From assembly GCF_000759025.1 (NCBI RefSeq), contig NZ_JPOS01000083.1, positions 372,001 through 436,000 of the forward strand: a DNA stretch of 64,000 nucleotides, given 5' to 3'. This document shows, piece after piece, positions 16,640 to 23,792 of this stretch (position 1 is its first letter; every line of letters starts with the position of its first letter). The notes under the pieces are model-generated. The model did no database searches. It was given only the letters and a program-made list of their open reading frames with translations, and was not told where the DNA came from. A program made the position numbers and the translations under genes. The DNA is from Phaeodactylibacter xiamenensis (GTDB taxonomy: Bacteria; Bacteroidota; Bacteroidia; Chitinophagales; Saprospiraceae).

Positions 16640-18226
16640 TTACTGCTTGATCAATTCAATGGTAGAAGAGCTGCCATCCTTTAACTGCAAAGCCAAAAAG
16701 TATAAACCTTTTGTATAGTTTTCTAGACTCAACTCGAACATGCGCGCTCCTTCGTCTAGCGGATGCTGAGCCATTAACTGCCCCATGGCACTGTATACCT
16801 GAAGCTGTCTAGCATCAGCTGCCCACTGTAAGGTTATTTGCGCTTGGGCTGGATTAGGGAATACCTTTAAATCAGCAACCTGCTCAGAGCGGATTGTAGT
16901 GTTGCCTGGCTGAGCGATTAGCTGTTTTACACTGCAAAGCAGGCTGTCATTGTAGCTGGTAGATTGGTAGGCAGACAGCACAGCACGGGCGTGTTGCACT
17001 CCGGGGCCACCAATATCAGGGCATTGGTTGGCGATGCCCTTTAGCGTATCCAACTGTAAGCTATCCAATTCCCAATCCCCTTGAGCTACATTGAAGAGCA
17101 GTAATTGATAGACCTGTAATTCCAAATCAGCAGCAAGGAGTATATCTGAAGCGCCTTGCCCGTAGGCAGTGAGGTCCATTGCATTCGAAACAGACGCTTC
17201 CTGCCACTGTAGTGCCCACGCCCGGCGGGTAGCCATTGTGACACCCAGTAGGGAGTCAAGGTCACGGAACGCTTCGAATAATGCAGCGGAGTCGATGGCT
17301 GTGGTTGCATTGTGCAAGTCTTCATACACCCCATTCAAATCTGCGTACAACATCGTTACACTATCTTGATTGGCAAACCAAGCTTCCTGTTCGGCCAAGG
17401 TGAGGGCAAACATGCTGTTGTGCCCCCGCTCCAAGCTATCTAAAGTCTCCAATGTCTGTCCGGTCTGATCATTGTAGAAGGTATCCAACTCGAGGTGTTC
17501 AGTGAGTAAACTTGGGTTTTCATTTATTTTTTGGTACAGGCTGCGCTTCAGCCGCCAATCCATGACCGGCTCACTTTCAAACGCGCCCGTCATTAATAGC
17601 GAGTCCAGGCGTGTTTTTTCTTCTTCTCCTACGTATAAGCTACACCCTTCATCTATGGCGCAACTGTCGGCTGCTTGGCCCGAGAACGGCTGAAACCACT
17701 GTATCGTAGAATTAGGTACATCAATACTGTTAGGATATAATATACTTCCTTGTGAACCTTGTACCCGATAACGAGAAAGGAATACAAACGTCTCCGTTCC
17801 CAAATGCCGAGCCGAGGCATCACTATAAGTCCCCAGCCACTGATTACCTGGATGCTCTTGCACCCCTATGGCTGTACTGGATTCACAAAGCAGCCCAATA
17901 TCATGCGTATTCAGCTCATTCTGCCGGATGCTGCCGGGGCTATTGCCTCTGAAGCGCAGTCCGACTGTATGGCCGTCAGTGCTGTTGCAGCAATAGACTC
18001 CCTGGGGATGATTGATCGCCGTTATGCCCCGGCTATTTGCTTGTCCCGGAGTAATGGCATAATCAATAGTATTGGCAAAGATGACATTGCTTTCGCCTTC
18101 TTCCACGAAAATGCCAGAGGGGCCGCCTCGGGTCATGAGGATTTGCGTACCAACGTGGTCAATATCGTTTTCCTCCACAAAACAAAGACGGCTGCGGTCA
18201 AGAGCGTAAGAGCGTAAGAGCGTCAT
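16640..18226 (-). CDS. T9SS cargo protein, apparently 5'-truncated
   Basis: The 528-aa frame ends in a T9SS type A sorting domain (LKVFPNPAQAQITLQWAADA to KGLYFLALQLKDGSSSTIELIKQ). It begins abruptly inside what looks like a right-handed parallel beta-helix (NDIDHVGTQILMTRGG, GITAINHPQGVYCC, GLRFRGNSPGSIRQNEL). There is no signal peptide, which every T9SS cargo needs, and an in-frame stop lies about 55 bases upstream without another start. The first codons are a tandem 8-bp repeat (18201-18224). I infer loss of the 5' part, followed by spread of short repeats. It is probably a gene remnant although the remaining frame is intact over 1.5 kb; a recent truncation would explain that. Confidence 0.6.
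   Translation of the reverse strand: MTLLRSYALDRSRLCFVEENDIDHVGTQILMTRGGPSGIFVEEGESNVIFANTIDYAITPGQANSRGITAINHPQGVYCCNSTDGHTVGLRFRGNSPGSIRQNELNTHDIGLLCESSTAIGVQEHPGNQWLGTYSDASARHLGTETFVFLSRYRVQGSQGSILYPNSIDVPNSTIQWFQPFSGQAADSCAIDEGCSLYVGEEEKTRLDSLLMTGAFESEPVMDWRLKRSLYQKINENPSLLTEHLELDTFYNDQTGQTLETLDSLERGHNSMFALTLAEQEAWFANQDSVTMLYADLNGVYEDLHNATTAIDSAALFEAFRDLDSLLGVTMATRRAWALQWQEASVSNAMDLTAYGQGASDILLAADLELQVYQLLLFNVAQGDWELDSLQLDTLKGIANQCPDIGGPGVQHARAVLSAYQSTSYNDSLLCSVKQLIAQPGNTTIRSEQVADLKVFPNPAQAQITLQWAADARQLQVYSAMGQLMAQHPLDEGARMFELSLENYTKGLYFLALQLKDGSSSTIELIKQ
18201..18224. repeat. Tandem 8-bp repeat, three units
   Basis: AGAGCGTA AGAGCGTA AGAGCGTC, directly overlapping the first codons of the truncated T9SS gene. 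Because 8 is not a multiple of 3, a gain or loss of one unit would shift the frame. Confidence 0.8.
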
Positions 18227-18309
18227 AATATGAAGTTTTAGGTTGTAAACAGGAGCGTTATTGAGATATCAAAGGGTCGACAATGCTAAATTACATTGTT
18301 TTAAGAACG

Positions 18310-18402
18310 ATTGCAAATCTTTAACACCTACCTACAGGGCAATTGCAAAGTAGGCGGTAAAGAACGAAACTAGGGGTGTCAAGGATTTATGGCTTGAGGT
18401 GC
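18310..18402. repeat. Foldback repeat element, partial copy B
   Basis: The stretch 18361-18402 matches the right arm of the 6531-6692 element (about 36 of 42 bases, including GAACGAAACT and GGGTGTCAAGGATTTA). A shorter left-arm remnant (AAATCTTTAACACCTACC, 18316-18333) can pair with it. It sits between the truncated T9SS gene and fbp. Confidence 0.65.
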
Positions 18403-18443
18403 TATTATACAGTTGGTTCATTTTCGTACCTTGAGAAAAAAGC

Positions 18444-19448
18444 ATGAACGAAAAAATCAAAGCGCTCAGCGCTCCGGTTGGTACCACCCTTGACCGCTGG
18501 ATTGACCTCAATCAGGATCAGTTCCCCTATGCTACCGGCGAGCTCTCCCGTCTCCTTCGGGATATCGGCCTGGCAGCGAAAATTCTGGGCCGGGAAATCA
18601 ACCGGGCGGGCCTGGGCGACATTACCGGCATGGCGGGCTCCGAAAATGTGCAGGGCGAGGATCAAAAAATGCTGGATATCGTCGGGCACATCCGATTTGT
18701 GCGGGCACTGAAGATGGGTGGGCAGGTTTGCTGTATCGTCTCCGAGGAAAAGGAAGAACTGGTACTAACCGGAAAGAATGATGCCAAATACGTCATCGCG
18801 ATGGACCCGTTGGATGGTTCTTCCAATATCGAGGTGAATGTCCCGATTGGGACCGTCTTTGGTATTTACCGACGGAAGACAGAGATCGGCACTCCTCCAG
18901 AGGTGGCTAAAGATGCCCTGCAAAAGGGCGTGGAGCAAATTGCCGGAGGCTATGTGCTGTTCGGTTCGAGCACGATGCTGGTGTACACCACCGGATATGG
19001 GGTCAACGGTTTCACCTACGATCCCTCTCTGGGTGAATTCTACCTGTCTCATCCGAAGATGCGCTTTCCGGCTGAAGGCAATATTTACTCGATCAACGAG
19101 AGCCACTACTTCAAATACGGGGAAGCAGTGCAGCACTACCTCAACCACTGCAAGCGCGAAGGCTATACCGCCCGCTACATTGGCTCCCTGGTTGCAGACT
19201 TCCATCGCAGCCTGATTAAAGGGGGCATCTACCTCTACCCTGCTACGCCCGGTGTGTACCCGGATGGCAAGCTTCGGCTGCTTTATGAGTGCAATCCGCT
19301 GGCGTTCATCGCTGAACAGGCTGGCGGGCTCGCCTACGGTAACGGACAGCGCATTATGGAGATCGCTCCGGTAAATATGCATCAACGTGTTCCGCTAATC
19401 ATTGGCTCGGAGCGGATGGTGGAGGAGGCGATGCGTTTTTTAAAGTGA
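18444..19448 (+). CDS. fbp: Fructose-1,6-bisphosphatase, class I
   Basis: Fbp hydrolyses fructose-1,6-bisphosphate to fructose-6-phosphate in gluconeogenesis. The 334-aa cytosolic protein matches class I along its whole length: AGSENVQGEDQKMLD (metal-binding Glu region), CCIVSEEKEE, AMDPLDGSSNIEVNVPIGTVFGIYR (active-site metal-binding loop), SSTMLVYTTGYGVNGFTYDP, the substrate-binding RYIGSLVADFHRSLIKGGIY, and KLRLLYECNPLAFIAEQAGG. The start at 18444 gives an N terminus without extension. It is a single gene; a foldback repeat lies upstream and an AT-rich toxin-antitoxin islet downstream. Confidence 0.97.
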   Translation: MNEKIKALSAPVGTTLDRWIDLNQDQFPYATGELSRLLRDIGLAAKILGREINRAGLGDITGMAGSENVQGEDQKMLDIVGHIRFVRALKMGGQVCCIVSEEKEELVLTGKNDAKYVIAMDPLDGSSNIEVNVPIGTVFGIYRRKTEIGTPPEVAKDALQKGVEQIAGGYVLFGSSTMLVYTTGYGVNGFTYDPSLGEFYLSHPKMRFPAEGNIYSINESHYFKYGEAVQHYLNHCKREGYTARYIGSLVADFHRSLIKGGIYLYPATPGVYPDGKLRLLYECNPLAFIAEQAGGLAYGNGQRIMEIAPVNMHQRVPLIIGSERMVEEAMRFLK

Positions 19449-19586
19449 GGTTGTGTTAGGTGGTTTTTCTTATTTTAGGGGAAATATTCGTGCCTCAGTT
19501 CACTGTGCTGTTTAGCGAATGGAACTCTATCCTTTCATGAATTTGTTATCGTACAGATTAAAGTATTTAAGCTAAAAAAATGCCTC

Positions 19587-19883
19587 ATGACTATAGATCT
19601 AAGAGACAAAAAGTACCGGTTGATTGAGTACATCATGGCTATCGAGGACAAACAGACACTGGATAAAGTCGAGAATGCCATAAATAAGGCGTCAGATCAG
19701 AACTTCAAAAAACAGAATGAACTTGAATCTGCTGTACGTTCAATACGCACTCAAGTTACTTTAGCAGATATTGATCAGGAACAGCCATACGAGCCTTTGA
19801 ATTATGCGGCCTTTAAACAGTTGGCAGATCAAATTGGTATTGAAGGTGATATTGACGAGTTGTTAGCAGACATTGCTGATTAA
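19587..19883 (+). CDS. Small antitoxin-like protein, orphan
   Basis: The 98-aa protein MTIDLRDKKYRLIEYIMAIEDKQTLDKVENAIN... is charged and mostly helical. The N-terminal pattern (RxYRLIEYIMxIED...LDKVE) resembles small Bacteroidota proteins found upstream of RelE/ParE-type toxins. No such toxin follows; the next genes are mazEF, 130 bp downstream. The segment LADIDQEQPYEPLNYAAFKQLADQIGI could be the toxin-binding tail. The local sequence is AT-rich compared with its neighbours, consistent with acquisition by transfer. I cannot assign a function; an orphan antitoxin is the best guess. Confidence 0.5.
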   Translation: MTIDLRDKKYRLIEYIMAIEDKQTLDKVENAINKASDQNFKKQNELESAVRSIRTQVTLADIDQEQPYEPLNYAAFKQLADQIGIEGDIDELLADIAD

Positions 19884-19972
19884 GGTTGCCCCAATGGAAG
19901 TAGAGCGTGGATAGCCGTTCCACACAGGTAAAAAAAGGGAATGAAACTTGGATTCGAGTAAAAAAGAAGACA

Positions 19973-19990
19973 ACTTTGTAAATACAAAGT
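19973..19990. promoter_or_regulatory. Palindromic operator candidate upstream of mazE
   Basis: ACTTTGTA-AA-TACAAAGT, a perfect 8-bp inverted repeat with a 2-base centre, ends 22 bases before the mazE ATG at 20013. MazE/AbrB-type antitoxins bind such sites to repress their own operon. Confidence 0.5.
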
Positions 19991-20012
19991 GATTACAATT
20001 AAATCATGGTAT

Positions 20013-20252
20013 ATGGAGATTTCAATCATTCAAATCGGAAATTCGAAAGGGATTAGACTCGCAAAAACTATCTTAGAGAGATATGATATCACGGATAAGG
20101 TTGAGTTGATTTTCAAAGAAGGGTTTTTGATTTTGAAACCTGTCAAAAAGCCCCGGGATGGATGGGACGAAGCCTTCAAAAAAATGGCAGATAGAGGAGA
20201 CGATGAATTATTGATTGATGATGTTTTTGAAGATGAAAACTGGGAGCTATGA
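20013..20252 (+). CDS. MazE-like antitoxin (AbrB/SpoVT fold)
   Basis: The 79-aa protein has an N-terminal swapped-hairpin AbrB DNA-binding domain (MEISIIQIGNSKGIRLAKTILERYDI, then VELIFKEGFLILKPV). An acidic C-terminal tail (MADRGDDELLIDDVFEDENWEL) is of the kind that wraps around MazF and blocks its active site. I chose the ATG at 20013 rather than the in-frame GTG at 19989 because MEIS...NSKGIR is the normal family start and because the operator palindrome would otherwise overlap the coding region. Its stop codon overlaps the mazF start (ATGA), so the two are translationally coupled. Confidence 0.88.
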   Translation: MEISIIQIGNSKGIRLAKTILERYDITDKVELIFKEGFLILKPVKKPRDGWDEAFKKMADRGDDELLIDDVFEDENWEL

Positions 20253-20572
20253 AAATATCGCAATATGAAATAGTCATAGTGAATTTAGATCCCACAATTG
20301 GTAGTGAGATTAAGAAAACCAGACCTTGTGTAGTCGTTTCACCGAATGAAATAAACGATTATTTAAGGACCATAATCATTGCTCCGATTACTTCAAAATC
20401 TAAAAATTATCCAACAAGGATTGAAATAAAAGTGAAAGGGAAGAAAAATTGGGTGGTCATTGAACAGATCAGGACAATAGATAAAAGACGAGTGTATAAA
20501 AAGGTCGGAAATTTGACGGGTGCTGAAATTTCAGAAGTAAAAGAGGTGATTAAAGAAACATTTGTTGATTAA
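20249..20572 (+). CDS. MazF/PemK-type endoribonuclease toxin
   Basis: This 107-aa toxin of the MazF/PemK family should cut mRNA at short sequence motifs when its antitoxin is degraded. Visible family features are the N-terminal YEIVIVNLDPTIGSEIKKTRPCVVVSP (with the conserved GSE-KKTRPxVVVS core carrying the catalytic Arg), TIIIAPITSKSKNYPTRIEI (with conserved Thr/Ser), and VVIEQIRTIDKRRV (dimer interface). It overlaps mazE by 4 bp. The gene is AT-rich against its surroundings and is followed by an attC-like fold, suggesting acquisition as a mobile cassette. The whole toxin looks intact. Confidence 0.92.
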   Translation: MKISQYEIVIVNLDPTIGSEIKKTRPCVVVSPNEINDYLRTIIIAPITSKSKNYPTRIEIKVKGKKNWVVIEQIRTIDKRRVYKKVGNLTGAEISEVKEVIKETFVD

Positions 20573-20585
20573 AAAAGACGCCTTT

Positions 20586-20656
20586 GCATAACAAAGTGTA
20601 TGCGCTCACTCCCGTTGCTTAAACGCTCAAACCTTGCACACAAAGACCGTTAGAGC
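20586..20656. other. attC-like (integron cassette recombination site) candidate
   Basis: The 71-bp segment starts GCATAAC and ends GTTAGAGC, close to the RYYYAAC and GTTRRRY core sites of attC. Inside, GTGTATGC can pair with GCACAC, leaving two unpaired bases (AT), the extrahelical-base pattern of attC folds. One base departs from each core consensus. It sits directly after mazF. No integrase gene is in the window. Confidence 0.4.
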
Positions 20657-20758
20657 TCAATCTCCGGTGTTTTCAGAAATGAGTGATATAGATGCGGAAG
20701 AACTTAGCATTTCGGCTTTAGCGGATGCGAATACCACTCAAAAGTACCACTCCCAACA

Positions 20759-21550
20759 CTACCCTTCCATATTATTCAAAATCAGCTCCGCCAAATCATA
20801 GACCATCACCTCTTCCTGCTTGTCTTTGGCTTTGATGCCATCGCCCATCATCGTCAGGCAGAAGGGGCAGTTGGCGGCTACGACTTTGGCACCGGTTTCC
20901 AGGGCTTCCTCGGCACGCTCGATGTTGATGCGCTTGTTGCCGGGCTCGTCTTCCTTCCACATTTGAGCACCGCCGGCCCCACAGCACAGGCCGTTGGACT
21001 TGCAGCGCTTCATTTCCACCAGGTCGGCATCGAGGGTTTGCAGCACTTCGCGCGGGGCTTCGTACACGCCGTTCACACGGCCCATGTAGCAGGAATCGTG
21101 GTAGGTGATGCGCTTGCCTTTGAACTCACCGCCCTCTTTCATTTTGATGCGGCCTTCATTGATGAGCTCCTGCAGCAGCTGAGTGTGGTGCACCACCTCG
21201 TAGTTGCCGCCCAGTACCGGGTACTCATTTTTGATGGTATTGAAACAGTGGGGGCAGGCCGTCACCATTTTCTTTACATTGTACATGTTGAGTACCTCAA
21301 TATTTTGCAACGCCTGCATCTGAAAAAGGAACTCATTGCCAGCGCGGCGGGCGGGGTCACCGGTGCAGCTTTCTTCGTTGCCCAGAATGGCGAAATCAAC
21401 GCCAACGGCATTAAGGATTTTACAAAAGGCCACCGTGACTTTCTGCGCCCGGCTGTCAAAGCTGCCGGCACAGCCTACCCAAAACAAAATTTCCGGCTCC
21501 CGGCCTTCTGCGGCCATTTCTGCCATCGTTGGTATGCGGAGATTACTCAT
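20759..21550 (-). CDS. HdrB-like CCG-domain iron-sulfur protein
   Basis: The 263-aa cytosolic protein carries two cysteine-rich CCG domains, as in HdrB, GlpC and the C-terminal half of LldE/LutA-type Fe-S oxidoreductases. The first has WVGCAGSFDSR, ESCTGDPARR and TACPHCFNTIKNEYP; the second has YHDSCYMGR, GLCCGAGGAQMW and AANCPFCLTMM. Such domains hold non-cubane [4Fe-4S] clusters and pass electrons to or from thiols or quinones. It lies 28 bp downstream of a membrane NarI-like ferredoxin protein and is surely in the same operon. Together they resemble the fused ETF:menaquinone oxidoreductase (EMO), here split in two. Electron donor inferred, not shown. Confidence 0.82.
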   Translation of the reverse strand: MSNLRIPTMAEMAAEGREPEILFWVGCAGSFDSRAQKVTVAFCKILNAVGVDFAILGNEESCTGDPARRAGNEFLFQMQALQNIEVLNMYNVKKMVTACPHCFNTIKNEYPVLGGNYEVVHHTQLLQELINEGRIKMKEGGEFKGKRITYHDSCYMGRVNGVYEAPREVLQTLDADLVEMKRCKSNGLCCGAGGAQMWKEDEPGNKRINIERAEEALETGAKVVAANCPFCLTMMGDGIKAKDKQEEVMVYDLAELILNNMEG

Positions 21551-21578
21551 ATCTTATTTGCTTTTCTTTCTTGCTGAA

Positions 21579-22940
21579 TTACCCTTCTTTCATAGCTTCC
21601 TTCGCCCACTTGTCCCGGTCGTCGGGTATAGCCCAGGCAGAACCACTGTTTTCCAAGCTGTTGAACATCGGCAGCCAATCCTGAGGCCCTTGTGATAAGG
21701 TCAGGATTTCGTAGCGCCGCATCTTCAGAATGGGCTCGAGTGGATTGATTAGGACCGGACAGGCCTCTACACAAGCATTGCAGGTCGTGCAGGCATGCAG
21801 TTCTTCCGGTGTGGTATAATCGAACAGCGTCTTGCCGTCGTCATAGTTGTCTTTGCTGAGCGGCTGACTCTTGTCTTTGGCAAACTCATCGGAGCCTGTA
21901 TCCAGATTGCGGCCAATTTCCTCTGCCCGGTCGCGGATGTCCATCATTACCTTACGTGGAGACAGTTTTTTGCCGGTGATGTTGGCCGGGCAAACCGCCG
22001 TGCAGCGGCCACATTCCGTACAGCTGTAGGCATCCATGACGTTTTTCCAGCTCAATCCAAATACATCACTTGCACCAAACTCGGGCAGCTCTTCGCTCAT
22101 GTCCGCCTCATCAAAAGCAGCCTCCGGGTCCATCATACTGCGGACCTCTTTGGTGATTTCATCCATATTGTCCATCTCGCCGCGGGGCTTCAGGCGGGCG
22201 TAGTAGGTATTGGGGAAAGCCAGCAGAATGTGCAGGTGCTTGGAGTACGGCAGGTAGTTGAGGAAGGTCAGCACCATCGCAAAGTGAAGCCACCACCCTA
22301 CCCTTTCCAGGATGATCAGCGTGCCTTCGCTCATGCCGCCGAACAAGGCCGGCCCGAGCCAGCTGCTTACGGCCAGCGTACCAGTGTCTTTGAAGTGCTC
22401 CGGGTCCATTTGCTGCAGCACCACATCCGTGCCATTCATGGTAAAAATGCCAATGAGTAGGATGATCTCAAAAATGAGGATGAGGTTACCATCCAGGCTC
22501 GGCCAGCCCTTCATTTCGGGCTTTTTGAAGCGGGGCAGCTTAATCAGGTTGCGGCGGGCCAAGAAGATAAAGGTGGCGAAGAAGGTCAGCAGGGACAGTA
22601 CTTCAATAAAGCTGATGACAAAGGTGTAGAAGCCGCCCAATTTGTCCGCGAAAAAGCGGTGCTCGCCGATGATGCCGTCAATGAAGATTTCGATCAGCTC
22701 AACCTGAGTGACGACAAATGCGGCGTAAATAATGAAGTGCAGAACCGCCGGAATCCAGCGCTTAAACATCTTTCGCTGCCCGAACGCCACCAGCAGTACA
22801 TTGCGCCAGCGCTCTCCCGTGTCACCGGTTACCGCTTCGTCCTGCCCCAGCAGGATATTGCGCCGGACTTTACCAAAAGCTTTTACAGCAACACCTATGG
22901 CTACTGCGCTAATCAGAATGAAGGCAATCTGTTGTACCAT
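21579..22940 (-). CDS. Membrane NarI/HdrE-like protein with 4Fe-4S dicluster domain
   Basis: The 453-aa protein begins MVQQIAFILISAVAIG. It has about six transmembrane helices in residues 1-270, including WIPAVLHFIIYAAFVVTQVELI, FYTFVISFIEVLSLLTFFATFIF and LILIFEIILLIGIFTMNG. Conserved His residues suitable for b-type haem are present (VLHFIIY, WWLHFAM). The C-terminal half carries two ferredoxin motifs, CTECGRCTAVCPANITGKK and CTTCNACVEACPVLIN. I chose the start at 22940 because the longer frame to 23006 has no membrane character. With the downstream CCG protein it should pass electrons between a soluble donor (perhaps ETF) and the menaquinone pool. Confidence 0.83.
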   Translation of the reverse strand: MVQQIAFILISAVAIGVAVKAFGKVRRNILLGQDEAVTGDTGERWRNVLLVAFGQRKMFKRWIPAVLHFIIYAAFVVTQVELIEIFIDGIIGEHRFFADKLGGFYTFVISFIEVLSLLTFFATFIFLARRNLIKLPRFKKPEMKGWPSLDGNLILIFEIILLIGIFTMNGTDVVLQQMDPEHFKDTGTLAVSSWLGPALFGGMSEGTLIILERVGWWLHFAMVLTFLNYLPYSKHLHILLAFPNTYYARLKPRGEMDNMDEITKEVRSMMDPEAAFDEADMSEELPEFGASDVFGLSWKNVMDAYSCTECGRCTAVCPANITGKKLSPRKVMMDIRDRAEEIGRNLDTGSDEFAKDKSQPLSKDNYDDGKTLFDYTTPEELHACTTCNACVEACPVLINPLEPILKMRRYEILTLSQGPQDWLPMFNSLENSGSAWAIPDDRDKWAKEAMKEG

Positions 22941-23089
22941 ATACTTATTATCTTTACTCAGCGAATTTTCGCTAAAATAAGGTATCCCTGCGGAAATATA
23001 AGCCATATTTCCGGTTCTTTACTAAAAAGTGAGACGCAGTCGGGCAGATTGTGGCGTATTTCACTAATTTTGAGGGATGCACAGCGCGA

Positions 23090-23232
23090 TATACCGACGA
23101 TAAAGTGGTCTCCGATAAAGATCGGAGCAGCAAACCTACTTTATGTCGGCATAAACGCTGGAAAGTGACCTGCGCTTGCCCTGATAAGCTTGACTTCATC
23201 AGTGGCCTGTCCTGACAAGCTACGCTTCGTCA
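23090..23232. repeat. Interspersed repeat of about 140 bp, copy 1
   Basis: This segment matches 37158-37311 over most of its length, sharing ACGCTGG, GCTTGCCCTGATAAGCTTGA and GGCCTGTCCTGACAAGCTA. Copy 1 has a small internal palindrome, CTCCGATAAAGATCGGAG, that copy 2 lacks. It has no coding capacity. Confidence 0.78.
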
Positions 23233-23256
23233 CGGGCAGATTGCGGCGTATTTCAC

Positions 23257-23264
23257 TAATTTTG
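23257..23264 (+). promoter_or_regulatory. -7 promoter box of the phosphoribosyltransferase
   Basis: TAATTTTG, matching TAnnTTTG, lies 21 bases upstream of the ATG at 23286. An identical box is at 23065-23072 in the upstream direct repeat. No convincing -33 element. Confidence 0.45.
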
Positions 23265-23285
23265 AGGGACGCATAGCGCAATAAA

Positions 23286-23792
23286 ATGCCGACCACAATG
23301 AAGATACTCAACCACAGCCAGATTCAACAGAAAATTAAGCGCCTGGCCATAGAAATACTGGAAGACAATTACGAAGAACCGGAACTCATTCTGGCGGGCA
23401 TCAATAATAATGGTATGGAGTTCGCGCAGATGTTGATGCAGGCTTTGCTCGACATTACCGATCAGCACATCACGCTCACCCGCATCCGGCTCAATCCTGC
23501 CGCTCCGCTTAAAGAGGGTATCAACCTGGAAATGCCCGCCTCAGAACTGGAGGGCAAAACCATCATTATTGTGGATGATGTGGCCAATACCGGGCGCACC
23601 ATTTTTTACGCTACGCAGCCACTCATGAGCGTACTCCCCAAAAAGGTGGAGGTTGCCGTCCTGATTGACCGGACGCACAAGACTTTCCCGATAAGGGTGG
23701 ACTATGTGGGCCTTTCTCTGGCTACCACGCTTATGGAAGATATTGACGTTCAAATCCGGGATGTGAGCGAGCAATCTGTATTTCTCAACTAG
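23286..23792 (+). CDS. PyrR-like phosphoribosyltransferase
   Basis: The 168-aa protein has a type I phosphoribosyltransferase fold with the PRPP-binding motif IIIVDDVANTGRTI (about residues 95-108). It also has LIDRTHKTFPIRVDYVGLSL, very similar to the LVDRGHRELPIRxDxVG stretch of PyrR. PyrR proteins are uracil phosphoribosyltransferases that may also bind pyr mRNA. No pyrimidine gene is next to it, so a regulatory role is not supported here; uracil salvage is possible. An alternative start at 23298 (MKILNHSQIQ) would remove four residues. Its 3' end overlaps the convergent patatin gene by 8 bp. The upstream region is a duplicated promoter carrying an interspersed repeat. Confidence 0.8.
   Translation: MPTTMKILNHSQIQQKIKRLAIEILEDNYEEPELILAGINNNGMEFAQMLMQALLDITDQHITLTRIRLNPAAPLKEGINLEMPASELEGKTIIIVDDVANTGRTIFYATQPLMSVLPKKVEVAVLIDRTHKTFPIRVDYVGLSLATTLMEDIDVQIRDVSEQSVFLN

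Larger units (their letters stand above)
23041..23280. repeat. 48-bp direct repeats flanking the interspersed element
   Basis: The stretches 23041-23088 and 23233-23280 are about 92% identical (CGGGCAGATTG...GCGTATTTCACTAATTTTGAGGGA...GCGC). Each carries a TAATTTTG -7 box. The interspersed element at 23090-23232 lies exactly between them, so the second repeat may be the original promoter region of the phosphoribosyltransferase and the first a duplicate. Confidence 0.8.
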
